DNA of 64,000 bases, taken from NCBI RefSeq assembly GCF_030505615.1, contig NZ_CP129992.1:2356001-2420000 (forward strand). Direction: 5' to 3'. Positions 58,893 through 64,000 of this stretch are shown one piece after another; within the stretch, counting starts at the first letter, position 1, and each line of letters opens with the position of its first letter. The notes under the pieces were generated by a model. That model was not told the DNA's origin, made no database searches, and saw nothing but the letters and a program-made list of their open reading frames with translations. The DNA is from Salinibaculum rarum. Its GTDB lineage: Archaea; Halobacteriota; Halobacteria; Halobacteriales; Haloarculaceae. Position numbers and translations under genes: made by a program.

Positions 58893-59174
58893 ATGGCCGA
58901 CATCGAGGAGAAGACCGAACGATACGAGCGACTGCTTGCAGAGGCACTGGAGGCGGCAACGATTGCCCCACCGGAAGGGACGCCGATGGCCGAGGCGGCT
59001 GGGGAGTGCGAGGAGATGGCTCGGTCGTATCTGGAGGACGGTCGCCACTTCACGACAGAAGACGACCTGGTGAACGCGCTTGCCTCGTTCTCGTACGGGC
59101 ACGCGTGGCTGGATGCGGGCGCACGAATCGGTCTCTTCGACGTGCCCAGCGACGGACACCTCTTTACGGTCTGA
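58893..59174 (+). CDS. DUF357 family protein
   Basis: 93 residues, all-helical, with EMARSYLEDGRHFTTEDDLV and ALASFSYGHAWLDAGARIGL, the pattern of archaeal DUF357. Function unknown. ATG at 58893 gives MADIEEKTE. It is divergent from trxB. Confidence 0.85.
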   Translation: MADIEEKTERYERLLAEALEAATIAPPEGTPMAEAAGECEEMARSYLEDGRHFTTEDDLVNALASFSYGHAWLDAGARIGLFDVPSDGHLFTV

Positions 59175-59349
59175 CGGTACCGTCTCACATTCGCGACGGG
59201 TACAGGAACTGAAAATCGCTACAGGGGATGGTACCAAGTATCACTGCCGGCGAAAGGTTTATATGTTTTTCGCACTAACTAACAGTTAACAGAGTGCCAC
59301 GCGAGGAACTTCAATATTTTTCCCTCGGCAACTCAGAACTCCCCCAATC

Positions 59350-60321
59350 ATGAGCGAATCACCAATCCGAACCACGGAACAGACACGAGAGAGCGACCAG
59401 ACAACAGAGACAGAGACGGAATCAGTAGACACCTGCCCAGAGTGTGGCGGGAAAATCGTCTCCGACGCGGAGCACGGCGAGACGGTCTGCAACGAGTGTG
59501 GACTCGTCATCGACGAGGACGAGATAGACCCCGGGCCGGAGTGGCGCGCGTTCAACCCCGGCGAGCGCGACCAGAAGAGCCGGGTCGGCGCGCCGACGAC
59601 GAACATGATGCACGACAAGGGCCTCTCGACGAACATCGGCTGGCAGAACAAAGACGCCTACGGCAACTCGCTGTCCTCCAGCCAGCGCGAGAAGATGCAG
59701 CGGCTCCGGACCTGGAACGAGCGGTTCCGCACCCGAAACAGCAAAGAGCGCAACCTCAAGCAGGCACTCGGTGAAATTGACCGGATGGCATCCGCGCTCG
59801 GGCTCCCCAAGAGTGTCCGCGAGACGGCAAGCGTCATCTACCGCCGCGCGCTCGAAGAGGACCTCCTTCCCGGCCGCTCTATCGAAGGTGTGGCGACGAG
59901 TGCACTGTACGCCGCTGCCCGACAGGCCGGCAACCCCCGCTCGCTCGACGAGATGTCGCGTGTCTCCCGCGTCGACCGGATGGAACTGACCCGAACCTAC
60001 CGGTACATCATCCGGGAACTGAGCCTGGAAGTCCAGCCTGCAGACCCCAAAAGCTACGTCCCCCGGTTCATCTCGGACCTCGGCCTCTCCGACGAGTCCG
60101 AACGGCGCGCCCGCCAGCTCCTCGATGCGGCAAGCGAAACCGGCGCTGTCTCCGGGAAATCCCCGGTCGGACTGGCCGCCGCGTCGGTGTACGCCGCCGC
60201 GCTTTTGACCAACGAGAAGGTCACTCAGAGCGAGGTCTCGGAGGTCGCGGACATCTCCGAAGTCACCATCCGGAACCGCTACAAGGAACTCCTCGACGCA
60301 GACCAGGGCGTCCCAGCCTGA
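59350..60321 (+). CDS. tfb: Transcription initiation factor TFB
   Basis: Archaeal TFIIB homologue that bridges TBP and RNA polymerase. 323 residues. N-terminal zinc ribbon CPECGG...CNECG (residues ~35-60), B-finger/linker region with EWRAFNPGERDQKSR and RVGAPTTNMMHDKG, then two cyclin repeats (residues ~125-215 and ~220-310). Haloarchaea carry several TFBs; which one this is cannot be told. Promoter-like TTTATATG (59254) and AATATTTTT (59313) lie upstream, leaving a leader. Confidence 0.96.
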   Translation: MSESPIRTTEQTRESDQTTETETESVDTCPECGGKIVSDAEHGETVCNECGLVIDEDEIDPGPEWRAFNPGERDQKSRVGAPTTNMMHDKGLSTNIGWQNKDAYGNSLSSSQREKMQRLRTWNERFRTRNSKERNLKQALGEIDRMASALGLPKSVRETASVIYRRALEEDLLPGRSIEGVATSALYAAARQAGNPRSLDEMSRVSRVDRMELTRTYRYIIRELSLEVQPADPKSYVPRFISDLGLSDESERRARQLLDAASETGAVSGKSPVGLAAASVYAAALLTNEKVTQSEVSEVADISEVTIRNRYKELLDADQGVPA

Positions 60322-60393
60322 CCGAAGGGTCGTCAATCTATCAGCAAAACGACGCAAACCTTTTTCCCCGACGTCTGTGTGTGAACCACACGC

Positions 60394-60573
60394 ATGACTG
60401 AAGCGTACGTTCGATTACTCTGCCCCGAATGCAAGAAAGACTGGGAAGACTCACCAGGTGAGCTTCCAGCAGCGAACAGGACCTTCCACTGTCCGAACTG
60501 TCACGCGAGTCGCCCGATGTCCGAGTTTACGCGGACCGAACACGACCTGAACACGCTGAAACAACTCAACTAG
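60394..60573 (+). CDS. Small zinc-finger protein (DUF7836-like)
   Basis: 59 residues with two Cys pairs, LCPECKKDWED and HCPNCHASRPM, forming a four-Cys zinc site, and a conserved C-terminal helix TRTEHDLNTLKQLN. A haloarchaeal micro-protein family (HVO_0758-type by recollection). It lies 72 bases downstream of tfb and shares a CTAG with the convergent aIF2-beta gene. GC-rich codons support coding. Confidence 0.8.
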   Translation: MTEAYVRLLCPECKKDWEDSPGELPAANRTFHCPNCHASRPMSEFTRTEHDLNTLKQLN

Positions 60574-60974
60574 CCGCTGGTCGCCGAGCGTGCGCCACAG
60601 GCTTCACACCGGAGGATGACCGCTCCCTGTTCCTTGTCGAGGCGTGTGTCCGGCAGCCCACACTCCGAGCAGAGGACGAACTCGTCGGCGTATTCGTCGA
60701 TTGCCTCGCCGATACGGTCGGCGTCGAAACTCCCCGTCAGCCGAGCGCGACCGCTCTCGTCGATATGGCCGCTCGTCCCGAGTTCGTTCTGCAGGAATTT
60801 CATCACGTGGTCGTCCTCGCGGCCGAGGTCAGAACACACCGTCTGGAAGTTCTCGAAGACGCTGACGTTGCCCTCCTGACGGACCTCCGGGTCGGTCACG
60901 TCGAACCGCTCGGAGTCACCCTGGATGTCGGGCGTCTCTTCGAGTCCACGGTCGAGCATCTCGTCGTAGTCCAT
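60570..60974 (-). CDS. Translation initiation factor aIF2 subunit beta (or aIF2-beta-like)
   Basis: 134 residues: the family core VFENFQTVCSDLGREDDHVM and FLQNELGTSGHIDESGRARL, then a C-terminal zinc ribbon with CSECGLPDT and CEACGARS. This is the beta subunit of the factor that brings initiator tRNA to the ribosome. The N-terminal gamma-binding helix is present (YDEMLDRGLEE). ATG at 60974. Confidence 0.93.
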   Translation of the reverse strand: MDYDEMLDRGLEETPDIQGDSERFDVTDPEVRQEGNVSVFENFQTVCSDLGREDDHVMKFLQNELGTSGHIDESGRARLTGSFDADRIGEAIDEYADEFVLCSECGLPDTRLDKEQGAVILRCEACGARSATSG

Positions 60975-61032
60975 ACTGATACCTGGCACTGGGCAGATTA
61001 AAATGCCACGGGATTCCCGACAGTCGAGACGC

Positions 61033-61602
61033 TCAGTCGACGCGTTCGGCGGGGACGCCGGCGACTGTCGCACCCGGTGGCACGTCATCGGCGACGAGTG
61101 AGTTTGCCGCGACGCGGGCGTTCTCGCCGACTTGGACCCCCGGCAGGATGACCGCTTCTGCTCCGATCATCGCACCCTCGCCGATGACGACTTCACCGGT
61201 GCGGTACTCGTCGCGCAGAAATTCGTGACAGAGAAGCGTGGCGTCGTAGCCGACGATTGCGTCGTCGTCTATCCGGACGAGTTCCGGCCAGAACACGTCC
61301 GGTGTCGCCGACAGCGCCAGCGAGACGCCGCTCCCGACGTCGGCCCCCAGCCGCCGGAGCAGCCACGTCTTGACGCGGAGTATCGGCGAGAACTTGATGA
61401 GTTGGACGACGAGGAAGTTGACGACAATCCGGAGTGGGTGTTTGGCGTCGGTCCAGTGCCAAAGCGAGTTTTTCGGCCCCGGCGTGGCTGTCGCCGTGAG
61501 CCGCTCGTGGCGGCTGTTCTGCGACCCGACCGCGCCGCTGTCGTCGGGACTACCAGTCTCACGGGACGACTCGTCGCGTCCGCCGGGCGTCACATCACTC
61601 AC
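61033..61602 (-). CDS. Hexapeptide-repeat acyltransferase
   Basis: 189 residues from GTG at 61602. A disordered acidic start of ~40 residues and one amphipathic or membrane-adjacent helix (RIVVNFLVVQLIKFS) precede a left-handed beta-helix with hexapeptide repeats (IDDDAIVGYDATLLCHEF, then VVIGEGAMIGAEAVILPGVQ). The family includes CoA-dependent acetyltransferases of sugars. The expected catalytic His may lie in LCHEF. Substrate unknown. Confidence 0.85.
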   Translation of the reverse strand: MSDVTPGGRDESSRETGSPDDSGAVGSQNSRHERLTATATPGPKNSLWHWTDAKHPLRIVVNFLVVQLIKFSPILRVKTWLLRRLGADVGSGVSLALSATPDVFWPELVRIDDDAIVGYDATLLCHEFLRDEYRTGEVVIGEGAMIGAEAVILPGVQVGENARVAANSLVADDVPPGATVAGVPAERVD

Positions 61603-61703
61603 ACTCCCGCATTCGGTACGAGGGCTATTGAAATGCGCGCCCCGACAGGGTGACATGCCCGACGGCCGACAGTATTAGGAGCCATGGCGACGACGCACCC
61701 GTG

Positions 61704-62918
61704 ATGGCAGCCGATTCAGGCAGATGGCGGATGCTCGTCCTCGTCGGCGTCGCCGAACTGTTCGCGATGACACTGTGGTTTAGTGCCTCCGCGGTGGGCC
61801 CCGAACTGGCCGCCCTCTGGTCGCTCTCGGATGCGGAGACGGCCTGGCTGACCAACGCCGTACAACTCGGCTTCGTCGTCGGTGCGTTGCTCTCTGCAAC
61901 GCTTACCATCGCCGACACCATCCGCCCCCGGTATCTCTTTGCTGGCTCTGCCTTCGCCGGGGCGGGCGCGACGGCACTCATCGCCGGCGTCGTCGACGGT
62001 GGCTTTTCCGCTATCGTGCTTCGCTTTCTCACCGGCGTCACGCTCGCTGGCGTCTACCCCACAGGAATGAAGATGATGGCCGGCTGGTTCCGCGAGGGTC
62101 GCGGCCTCGCTATCGGCGTTCTCGTAGGCGCGCTCACCGTCGGCTCCGCTGCCCCCCACCTGTTGCGCGCCGTCGGTGGCATCGGGCGACCGCGCGTCGT
62201 CCTGTTTGGCGCGGCCGGTATCGCCGCTGTCGGCGGCGTCCTCGCTCTTGGCTACCGCGAAGGACCGTACCAGCCCGGCACGGCACCCTTCGACCCCGGT
62301 GCGATTCGACGCATCGTCAGCGACCGCGGCGTGGTCCTCGCCAACACCGGTTACTTCGGCCACATGTGGGAGCTGTACGCCGTCTGGACGTGGATACCGG
62401 TGTACCTGCTCGCGAGCCTCGAAGCCGGCGGCGTGGCGAATCCGGAAGTGACGGCCGCCCTGCTCGCCTTTGGCACCATCGCCATCGGCGGCGTCGGCGC
62501 GTGGCTCGCCGGCTCCGCTGCCGACCGGTGGGGCCGGTCGCTGGTCACCAGCGTCTCGATGGTCGTCTCCGGGACTGCCTGTCTGCTCGCCGGTGTCGTG
62601 TATGGCTCGTCGCTGCTGGTGCTCGTCCCGTTCGTTCTCGTCTGGGGCTTTTTCATCGTGGCCGACTCCGCGCAGTTCTCGGCGGCCGTCTCGGAACTGG
62701 CTGAAGACAGTTACGTCGGGTCGGCGCTGACGCTGCAGACAGCAATCGGCTTTCTCATCACCATCGGCTCGATTCAGTTGATTCCGCTCGTCCAGAACGT
62801 TGTCGGCTGGCAGTGGGCGTTTGCGCCCCTGGTCGTCGGGCCGCTCGTCGGGACGGCAGCGATGCTGGCGCTCAGACGACTCCCGGAATCTGCACAGTTG
62901 GCCGGCGGTAAAGGATAG
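61704..62918 (+). CDS. Major facilitator superfamily transporter
   Basis: 404 residues, about twelve hydrophobic helices. The loop after helix 2 and the central loop carry short basic motifs (ADTIRPRYLF; GSAADRWGRSLV as the A-like motif in the second half). The MFS family is clear (for example VTLAGVYPTGMKMM). A CynX/NarK-like or metabolite exporter function is possible. ATG at 61704 follows the upstream GTG-started acyltransferase by 101 bases, divergent. Confidence 0.88.
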   Translation: MAADSGRWRMLVLVGVAELFAMTLWFSASAVGPELAALWSLSDAETAWLTNAVQLGFVVGALLSATLTIADTIRPRYLFAGSAFAGAGATALIAGVVDGGFSAIVLRFLTGVTLAGVYPTGMKMMAGWFREGRGLAIGVLVGALTVGSAAPHLLRAVGGIGRPRVVLFGAAGIAAVGGVLALGYREGPYQPGTAPFDPGAIRRIVSDRGVVLANTGYFGHMWELYAVWTWIPVYLLASLEAGGVANPEVTAALLAFGTIAIGGVGAWLAGSAADRWGRSLVTSVSMVVSGTACLLAGVVYGSSLLVLVPFVLVWGFFIVADSAQFSAAVSELAEDSYVGSALTLQTAIGFLITIGSIQLIPLVQNVVGWQWAFAPLVVGPLVGTAAMLALRRLPESAQLAGGKG

Positions 62919-62934
62919 AACTACGGACAGTCGA

Positions 62935-64000
62935 TTACTCGCCGCGAAGTTCCGCCATGTGGTCGATGCGCTGCTGGACGAGGTCGGGCTTGCCGATGTC
63001 GTGGCGGATGCGCAGTCCCTCCTCGCCGGCGACGGCCAGCGCGCCCTCGGCGATCTCTTCTGCGTCGGTGATGGTGTCTGCGACGCCGACGACGGCGAAC
63101 GACCGGGACGTGGTCGTGTAGATGCCGTCCTCGCGTTCGTCGACGCTGGCGTAGAACAGGATTGCCTCGCCTGCCGACTCCTCGTCAACTTTGACCAGGG
63201 CGCCGGATTCGGGGTCGGTCGGGTAGCCCTCCGGGACGGCGTACTTGCAGACGGTGGCCTGGCGCTGGAACTTCAGTTTCGGCAGGTCGTCGCCGTCACG
63301 GGCCGCGGTGAGTACGTCGAGGAAGTCAGTCTCCAGGACGGGCAGGGTGTTCATCGCTTCGGGGTCGCCAAACCGGGCGTTGAACTCGACGACTTTGATG
63401 CCCTCTGCGGTGAGCATAAACTGGCCGTAGAGAACGCCCTTGTAGCCGTCGAGCGCGTCGACGGTGGCCTGCATGACGTCGACGGCGTCCATGTACTCGG
63501 ATTCGCTCAGGAAGGGCAGTTCCAGCGAGGAGTCGCTGTACGAGCCCATGCCGCCGGTGTTGGGTCCTTCATCGCCCTCGTAGGCGCGCTTGTGGTCCTG
63601 CACGGCGGGAGTTACACGCAGGTCGCCGTTGGCGACGAAGCCCTGGATGGTGAACTCCTCGCCGACGAGGCGCTCTTCGAGGACGATGCGGTCGTAGTCA
63701 GAGGCGCGGATGTACTCCTTTGCACCCTCGGCGTCGACCTGGTCGCCCATGACGCGGACGCCCTTGCCACCGGTCAGGCCGGCGGGCTTGACGACGAGGT
63801 CACCGTCGTACTCGTCGATGTACTCGCAGGCGGCGTCCATGTCCTCGAACGTCTCGAAGTCCGGACAGCCCGGGATGTCCTCGTCTTCCATGAAGCGCCG
63901 CTGGAAGGCCTTGTCCGTCTCGATGCGGACCTCCTGCTCCTGTGGGCCGAAGGTGTAGATGTCCGCGTCGTCGAGTGCGTCAGCGACACCCGCCTCGAGT
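62935..64000 (-). CDS. purD: Phosphoribosylamine-glycine ligase (partial, runs off right edge)
   Basis: ATP-grasp enzyme of purine synthesis. The frame is open from base 64000 to the stop at 62935; the true N-terminus lies beyond the window. Seen: ATP-grasp core with KPAGLTGGKGVRVMGD, VVEFNARFGDPEAMN, the glycine-binding region and the C-terminal beta domain. The initial visible residues (GPQEQEVRIETDKAFQRRF) match the PurD N-terminal part, so about 80 residues are missing. Confidence 0.95.
   Translation of the reverse strand, partial: LEAGVADALDDADIYTFGPQEQEVRIETDKAFQRRFMEDEDIPGCPDFETFEDMDAACEYIDEYDGDLVVKPAGLTGGKGVRVMGDQVDAEGAKEYIRASDYDRIVLEERLVGEEFTIQGFVANGDLRVTPAVQDHKRAYEGDEGPNTGGMGSYSDSSLELPFLSESEYMDAVDVMQATVDALDGYKGVLYGQFMLTAEGIKVVEFNARFGDPEAMNTLPVLETDFLDVLTAARDGDDLPKLKFQRQATVCKYAVPEGYPTDPESGALVKVDEESAGEAILFYASVDEREDGIYTTTSRSFAVVGVADTITDAEEIAEGALAVAGEEGLRIRHDIGKPDLVQQRIDHMAELRGE

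Noticed and set aside
61716-63188. 490-residue open frame on the minus strand
   Set aside because: Mirror of the MFS transporter and the start of purD; no domain and Arg/Glu-rich.

Overview
The window is GC-rich chromosomal DNA of a haloarchaeon (class Halobacteria). Evidence: strongly acidic predicted proteins, GC-rich third codon positions, Tat-type lipoprotein signals, Bat-type HTH regulators, TFB and aIF2-beta, an archaetidylserine synthase, a HemAT transducer, and a tRNA-Trp with a C/D-guide intron. Genus cannot be fixed from sequence reading alone.

Layout. 1-6.2 kb: a CheF-like/receiver fusion entering from the left edge, pyruvate kinase, a short GlpA-like dehydrogenase, an alpha/beta hydrolase and a Bat-type regulator. 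6.3-11.3 kb: a complete branched-chain amino acid/amide ABC operon (binding protein, two ATPases, two permeases); the last permease appears to start at ATT. 11.3-23.6 kb: an iron-linked island. Six near-palindromic TTTAGG-N4-CCTAAA boxes, the pattern of DtxR-family metal-dependent repressors, sit in front of a GT2 glycosyltransferase, an Fe(III) ABC transporter, an RGP-type glycosyltransferase, a thiolase-like/DUF35 pair and a 59-residue protein; dpsA follows. A GT39-like membrane glycosyltransferase and a Tat-exported gluconate-dehydrogenase-subunit-3-like protein lie in the same operon as the transporter.

24-39 kb is mostly housekeeping: ADP-forming acetyl-CoA synthetase with a BioD/DRTGG partner, biotin synthase, methyltransferase, site-2 protease, archaetidylserine synthase, threonine synthase, a PRC-barrel protein beside a TrkA-N/DHH protein, tRNA-Lys(CTT), IMP dehydrogenase and several small zinc-finger proteins. 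39.6-47 kb is more mobile: tRNA-Trp with intron, an intact IS630-type element whose insertion has replaced the last residues of a PAS histidine kinase, HemAT, a stand-alone receiver, an MTH865-family protein and a structured intergenic element that may be an RNA.

47.5-64 kb: a membrane histidine kinase, the menaquinone genes menB-menA-menC-menE (menF and menD are not here), an NRDE-family protein, small regulators, a sugar epimerase, an archaeal riboflavin-pathway reductase, thioredoxin reductase, TFB, aIF2-beta, an acyltransferase, an MFS transporter and purD running off the right edge.

The most interesting unit is the iron-linked island. The box pattern suggests that iron uptake, three glycosyltransferases and a thiolase-like enzyme lacking the catalytic cysteine are controlled together, which would imply that iron limitation changes a surface or exported glycoconjugate. 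Its product is unknown and this interpretation is inference.
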